Shown: positions 33,506 to 41,681 of the stretch, piece by piece
How positions within the stretch are numbered: the first letter of the stretch is position 1
Layout of the letters: the number at the start of each line of letters is the position of its first letter
Source of the DNA: Chitinophagaceae bacterium
Lineage (GTDB): Bacteria; Bacteroidota; Bacteroidia; Chitinophagales; Chitinophagaceae
Reading direction: 5' to 3'
Length of the DNA stretch: 64,000 nucleotides
Assembly (NCBI GenBank): GCA_016710935.1
Contig: JADJTY010000003.1
Location: 682,001 to 746,000, forward strand
Program-made: the position numbers and the translations under genes
The notes under the pieces: generated by a model
What the model was told of the DNA's origin: nothing
Seen by the model: the letters and a program-made list of their open reading frames with translations, nothing else
Databases searched by the model: none

Positions 33506-33569
33506 GTTCATGGTTGATGGTTCATTGTAAAGCCACAACCATGCCCTGTGAACCATCAACTGTCAACCA
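33506..33569. repeat. TTCATGGTTGATGG-word palindrome between trpE and trpG
   Basis: GTTCATGGTTGATGGTTCAT (33506-33525) faces TGTGAACCATCAACTGTCAA (33547-33566), which contains a 12-bp perfect inverted match (GTTGATGGTTCA). The arms are made of overlapping GGTTGA/GGTTCA words. It begins 3 bases after the trpE stop and ends just before trpG. Same architecture as at 13278-13392. Confidence 0.65.
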
Positions 33570-33575
33570 AATAAA

Positions 33576-34175
33576 ATGAAAATATTAGTCTTTGATAATT
33601 ACGATTCCTTCACCTACAACCTGGTTCACCTGGTTGAAAAAATTACAGGAGAAAAAGTGGAGGTGTACAGGAATGACCAGATCGCCCTGGCAGATGTGGC
33701 TGCTTACGATAAAATAATTTTATCGCCCGGCCCCGGTATTCCCGAAGAAGCAGGTTTGTTGTTGCCGCTGATAAAAGCATATGCAGCAACAAAATCCATA
33801 CTGGGTGTTTGTTTGGGGCACCAGGCCATTGCGGAGGCTTTTGGGGGTTCATTAACAAATCTGAGTACCGTGTTTCATGGGGTGGCTACAAAAATACAAA
33901 TAGGCAACAGGCCAACGGCATCAGGCAAATGTCTATTTAAAGGTTTGCCTGATGAAATTGAAGTTGGACGCTACCATAGCTGGATCGTTAGTGACGAAAA
34001 TTTTCCTGATGATCTGGAAGTAACGGCAATAGATGAAAATGGGTATATCATGGGCTTACAGCATAAAACATTTGATGTGCAGGGCGTGCAGTTTCACCCG
34101 GAGAGTGTGCTAACGCCGGATGGTGAACAAATTTTGAGAAATTGGCTGGCCTCCTCTGCAAGTCCTGAGCGATAG
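33576..34175 (+). CDS. trpG: Anthranilate synthase component II (glutamine amidotransferase)
   Basis: The 199-residue protein is a class I glutamine amidotransferase with the nucleophile in GVCLGHQAI (Cys79), the oxyanion motif SPGPGIPEEAG, and the His-Glu pair in VQFHPESVL. It supplies ammonia to TrpE for anthranilate formation and may serve PabB too. It is the third gene of the trp operon, after the leader and trpE. Confidence 0.95.
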   Translation: MKILVFDNYDSFTYNLVHLVEKITGEKVEVYRNDQIALADVAAYDKIILSPGPGIPEEAGLLLPLIKAYAATKSILGVCLGHQAIAEAFGGSLTNLSTVFHGVATKIQIGNRPTASGKCLFKGLPDEIEVGRYHSWIVSDENFPDDLEVTAIDENGYIMGLQHKTFDVQGVQFHPESVLTPDGEQILRNWLASSASPER

Positions 34176-34300
34176 CAGCAGAAAAAAGAATACTAACTAT
34201 AATGCATATACGAAAATATAATGCATTATTGAAATTAAAAGATAAAGCTATTAATTATAAATTAACAATCTAAGTTCTTCGCCGCGGCGGAGACAGGGGT

Positions 34301-35290
34301 ATGAAAAAGATCTTAAACTATTTATTCGAACATAAAAGCCTTTCAAGAGAACAGGCGAAAGAAGTATTGCATAATATTTCAAATAATGTATACAGCGATG
34401 CGGAGATCGCGGCTTTCATAACGGTTTATTTAATGCGCAGCATTACCATTGAAGAACTGCAGGGTTTCAGAGATGCATTGATGGAGCTTTGTGTGCCGGT
34501 TGATCTGCATGGACAGGATGTGATTGATATTGTTGGCACGGGTGGGGATGGAAAAAATACATTCAACATTTCAACACTCAGTTGCTTTATTGTGGCGGGT
34601 TCCGGTACAAAGGTAGCCAAACACGGTAATTATGGAGCATCTTCTATCAGCGGCAGCAGCAATGTAATGGAGCAATTGGGCTATACTTTTAAGAAAGATA
34701 ATGCTGTGCTGAATAAAGAACTGGATGAAGCCAATATCTGTTTTTTACATGCGCCGCTTTTTCACCCGGCATTAAAAGTGGTAGGACCAATAAGGAAAAA
34801 TTTAGGGGTACGCACTTTCTTTAACATGCTGGGTCCGATGGTGAACCCGGCATCGCCCAAATACCAGTTGGTGGGTGTTTATAATTTAGAGATGGCGAGG
34901 ATCTATAATTACCTGTTGCAGCAGGGTAACAGTGCTTTTACGATCATACACAGCCTGGATGGTTATGATGAGATCTCTTTAACCGGCGATGTAAAAGTAA
35001 TAACCAATGCCGGCGAAAAAATCTACAGTGCTGAAGATTTGGGCAAACGCACCGTAAGTCCGGTGGATATACATGGCGGCCATTCTGTTGAAGAAGCTGC
35101 TAAAATATTTTTAAAAATTTTAAAAGGCGAAGGTAGCTGGGCGCAACATGCAGTAGTATTGGCAAACGCAGCCATGGCCTTGCAATGCACGGGTAAGTAC
35201 GCTTCTTACGATGCGTGTTATCAAGTGGCAGTGGAGAGTTTGGAAAGTGGAAGGGCATATCAATCTTTACAAAAACTAACCGGCGGATAG
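34301..35290 (+). CDS. trpD: Anthranilate phosphoribosyltransferase
   Basis: The 329-residue enzyme transfers phosphoribose from PRPP to anthranilate. The PRPP site GTGGDGKNTFNISTLS is near residues 80-95, HGNYGASSISGSSNVMEQLG follows, and RTFFNMLGPMVNP is the second conserved site. A 125-base spacer separates it from trpG; it holds a TAATGCAT direct repeat and no obvious promoter, so it most likely belongs to the same transcript. Confidence 0.97.
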   Translation: MKKILNYLFEHKSLSREQAKEVLHNISNNVYSDAEIAAFITVYLMRSITIEELQGFRDALMELCVPVDLHGQDVIDIVGTGGDGKNTFNISTLSCFIVAGSGTKVAKHGNYGASSISGSSNVMEQLGYTFKKDNAVLNKELDEANICFLHAPLFHPALKVVGPIRKNLGVRTFFNMLGPMVNPASPKYQLVGVYNLEMARIYNYLLQQGNSAFTIIHSLDGYDEISLTGDVKVITNAGEKIYSAEDLGKRTVSPVDIHGGHSVEEAAKIFLKILKGEGSWAQHAVVLANAAMALQCTGKYASYDACYQVAVESLESGRAYQSLQKLTGG

Positions 35291-35292
35291 TA

Positions 35293-36078
35293 ATGAATAT
35301 TTTAGATACGATAATTGAATGTAAGAAGGGTGAAGTTGCAAGGAATAAAAAACTTGTTTCTTTATATGAGTTGCAGCAACAGGAGCATTTTAACAGGCAG
35401 GTAATTTCGTTAAAAAGTTTTTTGCTTGATGAAAGTAAAACAGGAATTATAGCAGAGTTTAAAAGAAGATCGCCATCAAAAGGGATTATAAATGATAAAT
35501 CCGATGTACTGGATGTTACAACTGCCTATATAAAATATGGCGCATCGGGGTTATCAGTTTTAACTGATACTGAATTTTTTGGCGGGTCAGCCGATGATCT
35601 GCTTAAGGCAAGGTTAAATGAAATCCCCATCCTGCGAAAAGATTTTATAATTGATGAATATCAACTGGCAGAAGCCAGGGCAATGGGTGCCGATGTTATT
35701 TTATTGATAGCTGCCTGTTTAACACCGCATCGTGTTCAGGAATTGGCTTTCTTTGCAAAGTCATTGAAGCTGGAAGTTTTATTGGAGATACATAATGAAG
35801 CTGAGTTGCAGCATATTTGTGATGAAGTAGACCTGGTTGGTGTAAACAACAGGGACCTTAAAACTTTTTCAGTGGATATTAACCGTTCCATTGAATTGAG
35901 CAGGCAGATACCGGCTGATAAAATAAAGATTGCAGAGAGTGGCATTGACAATGCAGGAACAATTAATATATTTAAGCAGGCCGGTTTTAAAGGGTTTTTG
36001 ATGGGAGAGCATTTTATGAAATCGGAAGACCCCGGAAAAGCATTTGAACAATTTGTAAAAAAACTAAAACAAGGATAA
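35293..36078 (+). CDS. trpC: Indole-3-glycerol phosphate synthase
   Basis: The protein has 261 residues from ATG 35293, 2 bases after the trpD stop. The frame is open from 35215 inside trpD but MNILDTIIECKKGEVA is the usual N-terminus. A TIM barrel with the lysine motif IIAEFKRRSPSKG, LRKDFIIDEYQLAEARAMGADVILLI, LVGVNNRDLKTF and IAESGIDNAG. It closes the indole ring from CdRP with loss of CO2. TrpF follows 1 base later as a separate enzyme, not fused. Confidence 0.96.
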   Translation: MNILDTIIECKKGEVARNKKLVSLYELQQQEHFNRQVISLKSFLLDESKTGIIAEFKRRSPSKGIINDKSDVLDVTTAYIKYGASGLSVLTDTEFFGGSADDLLKARLNEIPILRKDFIIDEYQLAEARAMGADVILLIAACLTPHRVQELAFFAKSLKLEVLLEIHNEAELQHICDEVDLVGVNNRDLKTFSVDINRSIELSRQIPADKIKIAESGIDNAGTINIFKQAGFKGFLMGEHFMKSEDPGKAFEQFVKKLKQG

Positions 36079-36079
36079 C

Positions 36080-36739
36080 ATGAACACAAAAGTATGTGGC
36101 ATTACACAGCTAAAACAATTACAACAATTAGATGGACTGGATATTGATTTTGCAGGCCTGATCTTTTATAAGGATTCGCCACGTTATGTGGGCGATAAGA
36201 TAGCTGCAGCAGATCTGAAAAACTCTGATTTTGATTTGAAAAAAGTAGGCGTATTTGTGAATGCTGATTACGACGAGATCATGCAGGTGGTGGAAGACTA
36301 CGGTCTGGATGTAGTACAACTGCATGGTGATGAAAGTCCTGATTTATGCGAAGAACTTTCAGAAGAAGTGGAAGTGATCAAAGTGTTTAAGGTAAAAGAC
36401 AGTAAAGTGTCTATTGATGAAATGGTGGCCGATTATGATGATGTGTGCGACTACTATTTGTTTGATACTGGCCCCCTCCAAACCTCCCCCGAAGGGGGAG
36501 ACTTACCAGCGCTGCAAGGCGGTACCGGAAAGCAATTTGACTGGAAAGTATTGAGCAAAGCCAAAATTGAAAAGCCTTTCTTTTTAAGTGGCGGTATTGG
36601 TGTGGATGATATTGCAAAACTGAAAGGTTTTAAACATCCTGATTATTATGCAGTGGATATCAACAGTAAAGTTGAGAAAGAACCGGGTGTAAAGGATATG
36701 GGATTGGTATTGCAGTTCAGGCAGGGTTTAAAAAAATAA
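36080..36739 (+). CDS. trpF: Phosphoribosylanthranilate isomerase with a repeat-derived insertion
   Basis: The 219-residue protein starts MNTKVCGIT with the catalytic Cys6 and contains VQLHGDE, the catalytic Asp in YLFDT and SGGIGVDDI, as in TrpF. Between YLFDT and GGTGKQFDWK lie 16 residues (GPLQTSPEGGDLPALQ) that come from a family A palindrome. Relatives have only one to a few residues there, before the GGTG loop that binds the phosphate. The frame is kept, so the protein may still fold with an enlarged loop. Confidence 0.93.
   Translation: MNTKVCGITQLKQLQQLDGLDIDFAGLIFYKDSPRYVGDKIAAADLKNSDFDLKKVGVFVNADYDEIMQVVEDYGLDVVQLHGDESPDLCEELSEEVEVIKVFKVKDSKVSIDEMVADYDDVCDYYLFDTGPLQTSPEGGDLPALQGGTGKQFDWKVLSKAKIEKPFFLSGGIGVDDIAKLKGFKHPDYYAVDINSKVEKEPGVKDMGLVLQFRQGLKK
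36470..36517. repeat. Family A repeat inside trpF, in frame
   Basis: CTCCCCC (36484-36490) and GGGGGAG (36494-36500) form the stem around GAA, preceded by CCCCCTCCAAA. The 48-base segment equals 16 codons and leaves the trpF frame intact. Confidence 0.75.
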
Positions 36740-36740
36740 A

Positions 36741-36767
36741 ACCCCCTCCGTCCCGATTTAATCGGGA
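36741..36767. repeat. Family A/palindromic stretch after trpF
   Basis: ACCCCCTCCG touches the trpF stop and is followed by TCCCGAT-tta-ATCGGGA (36751-36767). The rest of the gap up to 36962 holds two more small palindromes, TCCCGAATGATTCGGGA and GCCGATATATCATCGGC (near 36845-36880), but no gene. Confidence 0.6.
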
Positions 36768-36962
36768 AACTTCGGAGCATGATAATTTAAAGTTTTTTTA
36801 TCTTCAGGATATTGCAAACCGCTCAATAAAGATTACTGTACAAGTCCCGAATGATTCGGGATGCCGATATATCATCGGCAAGTGCATGACGCTACAAAGG
36901 TGGAGCAAAGAAATACAGCTGATCACAAAATATAATTTGGCAAAGCCAAAATAAAATATAAA

Positions 36963-38138
36963 ATGAATTACACTGTAGATGAACATGGTTATTACGGCAA
37001 CTTTGGGGGCGCTTTTATACCTGAAATGCTGTACCCCAATGTAAAGGAGCTAAAGGACAATTATTTGAAAATTATTTATGAAGAGGATTTTCAAAATGAA
37101 TTTTTATATCTGTTGAATGATTATGCAGGCAGGCCAACACCGCTTTTTTTTGCAGAAAGGCTCAGCAGTAAATACAGCACTAATATTTTTTTAAAAAGAG
37201 AAGATCTTTGCCATACCGGTGCACATAAAATTAATAATACCATCGGGCAAATCTTACTGGCTATTAAACTGGGCAAGAAAAGAATTATTGCAGAAACTGG
37301 TGCAGGACAGCATGGTGTGGCAACAGCAACTGTATGTGCCTTAAAGGGCCTTGAATGTATTGTGTACATGGGCGAAAAAGATATTGAACGCCAGGCACCT
37401 AATGTAGCACGTATGAAAATGCTGGGTGCCACAGTAATACCCGCAACCAGCGGCAGCAAAACTTTAAAAGATGCTACCAACGAAGCTATCCGCGACTGGA
37501 TCAATAACCCGGTTGATACACATTACATTATTGGATCGGTTGTTGGTCCACATCCTTACCCCGATATGGTGGCCAGGTTTCAAAGCATCATCAGCGAAGA
37601 AATAAAAAAGCAATTGCTGGAGAAAACGGATAAAGATCTGCCTGATTATGTTATTGCCTGTGTAGGTGGTGGCAGCAATGCCGCCGGTGCGTTTTATCAT
37701 TTTTTAGATAACCCATCTGTAAAACTGATAGCCGTTGAAGCTGCCGGTTGTGGTATTAACAGTGGCAAGACTGCAGCTACCACACAATTAGGTAAACCGG
37801 GCATTTTGCACGGCAGTAAAAGTTTGTTGATGCAAACCGAAGACGGGCAGGTGGTAGAGCCACACAGTATTTCAGCCGGACTGGATTATCCGGGCATTGG
37901 CCCCCTGCATGCACATTTATATGAAAGCGGACGTGCTATTTTTATGAGTGCAACTGATAATAAGGCATTGAATGCTGCATTTGAATTGAGTAAACTGGAA
38001 GGAATCATTCCTGCATTGGAATCGGCGCATGCATTACATGCTCTAAAAATGATCAACTTTAAAAAAACGGATGTGGTGGTTGTTTGTTTAAGCGGCAGGG
38101 GAGACAAGGATTTAGATACATACATGAAACATTTATAA
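36963..38138 (+). CDS. trpB: Tryptophan synthase beta chain
   Basis: The 391-residue enzyme joins indole and serine to tryptophan with PLP. The PLP lysine lies in LCHTGAHKINN (Lys89), the phosphate-binding loop in CVGGGSNAAGAF, and a conserved ETGAGQHGVATA stretch is present. The N-terminus YYGNFGGAFIPEML is typical. It is separated from trpA by a small lipoprotein gene, while in most genomes trpB and trpA are adjacent or overlapping. Confidence 0.98.
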   Translation: MNYTVDEHGYYGNFGGAFIPEMLYPNVKELKDNYLKIIYEEDFQNEFLYLLNDYAGRPTPLFFAERLSSKYSTNIFLKREDLCHTGAHKINNTIGQILLAIKLGKKRIIAETGAGQHGVATATVCALKGLECIVYMGEKDIERQAPNVARMKMLGATVIPATSGSKTLKDATNEAIRDWINNPVDTHYIIGSVVGPHPYPDMVARFQSIISEEIKKQLLEKTDKDLPDYVIACVGGGSNAAGAFYHFLDNPSVKLIAVEAAGCGINSGKTAATTQLGKPGILHGSKSLLMQTEDGQVVEPHSISAGLDYPGIGPLHAHLYESGRAIFMSATDNKALNAAFELSKLEGIIPALESAHALHALKMINFKKTDVVVVCLSGRGDKDLDTYMKHL

Positions 38139-38171
38139 CCTCACCCCAACCCCTCTCCAAAAAGAGAGGGG
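38139..38171. repeat. Family A repeat after trpB
   Basis: CCTCACCCCAACCCCTCTCC starts on the base after the trpB stop, and its CCCCTCTC (38150-38157) pairs with GAGAGGGG (38164-38171). CTTTAGG follows, so it may weakly terminate within the trp operon. Confidence 0.75.
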
Positions 38172-38226
38172 CTTTAGGCCCCTGATTATTTAAAATCCTT
38201 TTAATTGTTTGTAAAAAAACATTAGT

Positions 38227-38433
38227 ATGAAATATGTATTCTTCCTTATCTGCAGCTGTTTTCTTTTTTCCTGCAGCGATTCTTTTATTAATCATGAGTT
38301 GAAGTATGAAAAGCTTGGCGATTGTGCCAGCTATTCTCCATCAATTAACATGATATCGAATATCAATGGCGAACGATACCAGTTTTTAGTTGTATGGACG
38401 ATAATTTCGATGGCAAGAATTATACCATTGTAA
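38227..38433 (+). CDS. Small lipoprotein between trpB and trpA, N-terminal part before a frameshift
   Basis: MKYVFFLICSCFLFSC gives a lipoprotein signal. The mature part reads to residue 54 (NINGERYQF) and then shifts frame. Adding one T to the TTTTT run at 38385-38389 gives FFSCMDDNFDGKNYTIV and continues in the frame of the next entry, making one protein of about 119 residues. No family is recognised. Confidence 0.6.
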   Translation: MKYVFFLICSCFLFSCSDSFINHELKYEKLGDCASYSPSINMISNINGERYQFLVVWTIISMARIIPL

Positions 38434-38585
38434 GAAAGGGTGACAGCGTGATCGTGGATTTTCCTAAAACTGCTGCACAAAATAAATCCTTGTATAAATT
38501 GATACTGGACGTGGATGCAAAGCCCAATTACCATCATATTATTTTAGATGGTAGGGAAGTAACCGTTGTGCAGGCAGAAAAATGA
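38394..38585 (+). CDS. Small lipoprotein between trpB and trpA, C-terminal part after a frameshift
   Basis: This 63-residue frame, MDDNFDGKNYTIVRKGDSVIV onward, is the expected continuation of the lipoprotein. It ends in a TGA that overlaps the ATG of trpA (ATGA), so translation of trpA may be coupled to it. Read together, the lipoprotein looks beta-rich and has no known motif. Confidence 0.55.
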   Translation: MDDNFDGKNYTIVRKGDSVIVDFPKTAAQNKSLYKLILDVDAKPNYHHIILDGREVTVVQAEK

Positions 38586-39391
38586 CCTCAAAACAAAAAA
38601 TGAATAACAGGCTTACCAAATTATTTTCTGAAAGGAAAACCGGCATACTAAACATGTACTGCACTGCAGGCTATCCTCAACTCCATTCAACTATTGAGGT
38701 AATAAGCGCTTTGCAAAACTGCGGTGCAGATATTGTTGAGATCGGTATCCCATACAGCGATCCTATTGCCGATGGGCCGGTTATACAAAATAGCAATATG
38801 CAGGCATTGGAAAACGGTATGAGCATACCTATGCTTTTTGATCAGTTAAAAAACATTCGTGAAAGTATTGAGATACCAGTCATTTTAATGGGCTACATGA
38901 ACCCGGTTCTTCAATTCGGTATAGAAAAATTTTGCGAAGCGGCTGCACGAGTTGGTGTAGATGCCATCATACTTCCTGATTTGCCCATGTACGAATTTGA
39001 AACACAGTACCGGCAATTTTTTGAAAAAAATAATCTTAAATTCATCTTTTTAGTAACACCTGAAACAAGCGAAGCGCGGATACGGGAAATTGATAACCTG
39101 TGCAGCGGATTTATTTATGCGGTTTCTTCATCAGCTACCACGGGTATTGCTCAAAACCCTGCAGATGATAAAGCCATTGAAAGTCAGCAGGCTTATTTAA
39201 AAAAACTAGGCGATATGAGTTTAACCAATCCCATTTTGGTTGGTTTTGGTATAAAAGACAAACCCAGCTTTGATAGTGCCTGTACTTACACTAACGGAGC
39301 TATAATCGGGTCAGCATATATTAATGCTTTAAAAAATACATCCAGTATTGCTGCTACTACTAAAGATTTCATAAAACGTATAAAAGGCTAA
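38582..39391 (+). CDS. trpA: Tryptophan synthase alpha chain
   Basis: The 269-residue TIM barrel has the catalytic Glu53 in VEIGIPYSDPIADGP and Asp64 in the same stretch. YAVSSSATTG is the phosphate/flexible loop region and VGFGIKDKP follows. It cleaves indole-3-glycerol phosphate and passes indole to TrpB. The first ATG overlaps the lipoprotein stop. The second Met (38600) gives the more usual N-terminus MNNRLTKLFSERK and may be the real start. Confidence 0.96.
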   Translation: MTSKQKMNNRLTKLFSERKTGILNMYCTAGYPQLHSTIEVISALQNCGADIVEIGIPYSDPIADGPVIQNSNMQALENGMSIPMLFDQLKNIRESIEIPVILMGYMNPVLQFGIEKFCEAAARVGVDAIILPDLPMYEFETQYRQFFEKNNLKFIFLVTPETSEARIREIDNLCSGFIYAVSSSATTGIAQNPADDKAIESQQAYLKKLGDMSLTNPILVGFGIKDKPSFDSACTYTNGAIIGSAYINALKNTSSIAATTKDFIKRIKG

Positions 39392-39438
39392 TTCCATCTG
39401 CCAAAAACTAAGTAAATTGCATCACTTAAATTTAAACG

Positions 39439-40584
39439 ATGAAAAGAATTTTCCAATCCCTGTTTTTATTCGCGACAACCATTATCCTAACTCAAAACAG
39501 TTTTGCACAGGGCACCCCAAAGCCAAAATCTACAGCTAAAACACCTGCAAAAACTACAGCTAAATCACCTGCAAAAACAACTTCCGAAGTTAAACCTGTT
39601 GCTTCAACAGCTGAATTTAATATCAATGGAACGGTGACAGGTTTTAATGAGGGAGCCTCTGTTGAACTTTTGAACGGTCAAACCGGTGCAACTGAATTGA
39701 GTACAACGCTGAAAGCAGGCAGATTCAGTTTTAAAGGAAAAATGGAAAGGCCTGAATTTAAGATCGTTCTTTTTAACAGGCAGCAGCCTTACATTACCGT
39801 GTTTTTAGACAATAGCAATGTAACCATCACCGGTGATAAAGCATCCATCGACAAATCAATAATAACCGGATCTCCATCACATACTGCATTTGAACAGTTC
39901 AACAATTCCCTGGAGCCTTACCAGTCGGTTTTTGCACCGGATGGAGAATATGATTCGGTTATGCAGGCAAAAGCCATGAACCTTATACACGATTTTGTAA
40001 CTACCCATAAAGATTCTTACATAACCCCATTGGCCGTTATCAGGTATAACCAGATTGCCGATGATGTACTTAAAACTGAAGAACTGTACAACATCCTGGA
40101 TCCAAAATTAAAAGAAACAGCTATGGGGCAGTATATAGCCCAGCAGATTGCCGAAGGAAAAGTAAATGGGAACGGTACCGTGCTGGCCGATTTTTCACAA
40201 CCCGATACTTCCGGCAAAGCTGTAAGCCTTTCTTCACTGCGTGGTAATTATGTTCTGGTAGATTTTTGGGCAAGTTGGTGTGGCCCATGCCGACAGGAAA
40301 ACCCAAACCTGGTTGCTGCATTTAATAAATACAAAAGCAAAAAATTTACAGTGCTGGGCGTTTCATTGGATAAAACCAAAGAGTCCTGGATGGATGCCAT
40401 CCACATGGATGGTTTAGCGTGGACACATATCAGTGATCTGCAGGGCTGGCAAAATTCAGTAGCACAGCAGTTTCAAATCTTCAACATACCACAAAACTTT
40501 TTGATCGATCCGGATGGAAAAGTGATTGGTAAAAACCTGCGTGGCCCTGCGTTAGATAGAAAGCTGGCGAGGGTGTTGAGATAA
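39439..40584 (+). CDS. TlpA-like thioredoxin fold protein, secreted
   Basis: The protein has 381 residues: a signal peptide ending in NSFAQ, a Lys/Thr/Ala/Pro-rich linker (about 25-55), a DUF4369-like beta domain (about 55-150), a helical region and a C-terminal redoxin domain with the active site WASWCGPCR. Such proteins reduce disulfides in the periplasm, for example in cytochrome maturation or envelope stress. It lies downstream of trpA but with 47 bases between, so it may be separate. Confidence 0.88.
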   Translation: MKRIFQSLFLFATTIILTQNSFAQGTPKPKSTAKTPAKTTAKSPAKTTSEVKPVASTAEFNINGTVTGFNEGASVELLNGQTGATELSTTLKAGRFSFKGKMERPEFKIVLFNRQQPYITVFLDNSNVTITGDKASIDKSIITGSPSHTAFEQFNNSLEPYQSVFAPDGEYDSVMQAKAMNLIHDFVTTHKDSYITPLAVIRYNQIADDVLKTEELYNILDPKLKETAMGQYIAQQIAEGKVNGNGTVLADFSQPDTSGKAVSLSSLRGNYVLVDFWASWCGPCRQENPNLVAAFNKYKSKKFTVLGVSLDKTKESWMDAIHMDGLAWTHISDLQGWQNSVAQQFQIFNIPQNFLIDPDGKVIGKNLRGPALDRKLARVLR

Positions 40585-40671
40585 GTTTGTGGTTTGTAGT
40601 TTGTCCGCAGGATCCTGTGGATTGTTTTTTGTTACCGGCATTTGATCTTTGCTCAGCATCATGGAGTTTAT

Positions 40672-40690
40672 CCTGAGCGTAGTCGAAGGG
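40672..40690. repeat. Family D repeat fragment CCTGAGCGTAGTCGAAGGG
   Basis: The GTCGAAG and CTGAG parts match the inverted motif of the 6931-7009 element (CTTCGACAGACTCAGG) apart from GT/CA changes. It lies in the gap 40585-40753 along with GTTTGTGGTTTGTAGTTTGT at 40587-40606, a tandem-word stretch without an inverted partner. Confidence 0.55.
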
Positions 40691-40747
40691 TCACTCACTT
40701 GTACTGCATAACAATATTGCACTCTTAAAACAGCATTCTCCAAAGTT

Positions 40748-40772
40748 CCCCCTTTAGGGGGCGGAGGGGGTT
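40748..40772. repeat. Family A repeat supplying the pdxJ stop codon
   Basis: CCCCC (40748-40752) and GGGGG (40757-40761) surround TTTA. On the minus strand CCCCCTAAAGGGGG contains the pdxJ stop TAA (40756-40754), preceded by CCCCCTCCGC, which encodes the last residues KTPSAP. Confidence 0.7.
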
Positions 40773-41488
40773 TTCAACTGCCTTTTATATAACTGCACCG
40801 TATTCTCCAAACCCAAATAAATGGCATCACAGATCAATGCATGGCCAATAGATACTTCCAGTAGGCCAGGGATATTATCTGAAAAATATTTTAAATTCTG
40901 CAGATCAAGATCATGCCCGGCATTTATACCAAGACCCAACTCATTTGCTTTATTAGCTGCTGCAATAAATGGCTCAATTGCTAATTGCCCATTGCCCATT
41001 GCCCACTGCTTTGCATAGGATTCTGTGTACAATTCAATTCTGTCTGTACCAACTGCTTTGGCACCTTCAATCATTTCACCCACAGGGTCAACAAAAATGG
41101 AAACCCGTATGCCTGCATTTTTAAAAATGGAGACCATATCTTTTAAATAAGCCGCATGCTCAATTGTATTCCATCCGTAGTTGGATGTGAGTTGTCCAAG
41201 TGCATCAGGTACCAGTGTTACCTGCGTAGGTTTGTTGGCAAGTACCAGCTCAACAAAACTTTGCTCGGTGCAATTACCTTCAATATTAAATTCGGTGGTT
41301 ACAACTTTTTTCAGTTCGTACACATCGGCATAGCGGATATGGCGTTCATCGGGCCGGGGGTGAACAGTAATACCATCGGCACCGAACCGCTCAATATCCA
41401 TGGCCGATTTTATGAGATCGGGATTATTACCGCCACGACTGTTGCGAAGGGTAGCCAGTTTGTTGATATTTACCGAGAGTTTAGTCAT
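40754..41488 (-). CDS. pdxJ: Pyridoxine 5'-phosphate synthase
   Basis: The 244-residue protein has the PdxJ landmarks: KLSVNINKLATLRNSRGG, the HPRPDERHI motif (His/Arg near residue 41), NIEGN, LVPDA and INAGHDLDLQNL near the C-terminus. It condenses 1-deoxyxylulose 5-phosphate with 3-amino-2-oxopropyl phosphate. Residues around WAMGNGQLAIEPF are encoded by three perfect ATTGCCC tandem copies (40984-41004, read on plus), and the C-terminus KTPSAP is repeat-derived. The core is intact. Confidence 0.95.
   Translation of the reverse strand: MTKLSVNINKLATLRNSRGGNNPDLIKSAMDIERFGADGITVHPRPDERHIRYADVYELKKVVTTEFNIEGNCTEQSFVELVLANKPTQVTLVPDALGQLTSNYGWNTIEHAAYLKDMVSIFKNAGIRVSIFVDPVGEMIEGAKAVGTDRIELYTESYAKQWAMGNGQLAIEPFIAAANKANELGLGINAGHDLDLQNLKYFSDNIPGLLEVSIGHALICDAIYLGLENTVQLYKRQLKTPSAP
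40984..41004. repeat. ATTGCCC tandem repeat (three copies) inside pdxJ
   Basis: Three perfect 7-base copies in a row, read on plus. The codons give WAMGNGQL in a linker of PdxJ. 21 bases equals 7 codons, so the frame is kept. Confidence 0.7.
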
Positions 41489-41681
41489 GCCTGCATTTTA
41501 ATAGTTCAAATTTAATCCAAAACAACTTCAGCCGGGTGATAAAAATTAAAAATATATTTACTATGATTTGAATTTTTAAAATAAATGTCTATTTTGTTTT
41601 TCTCCTTTACCTATTGAACAGCTTTCTGCCTCTGCTCAATACGCTTTAATCATTTTTAATAATAACTAAAACTACACTCGT

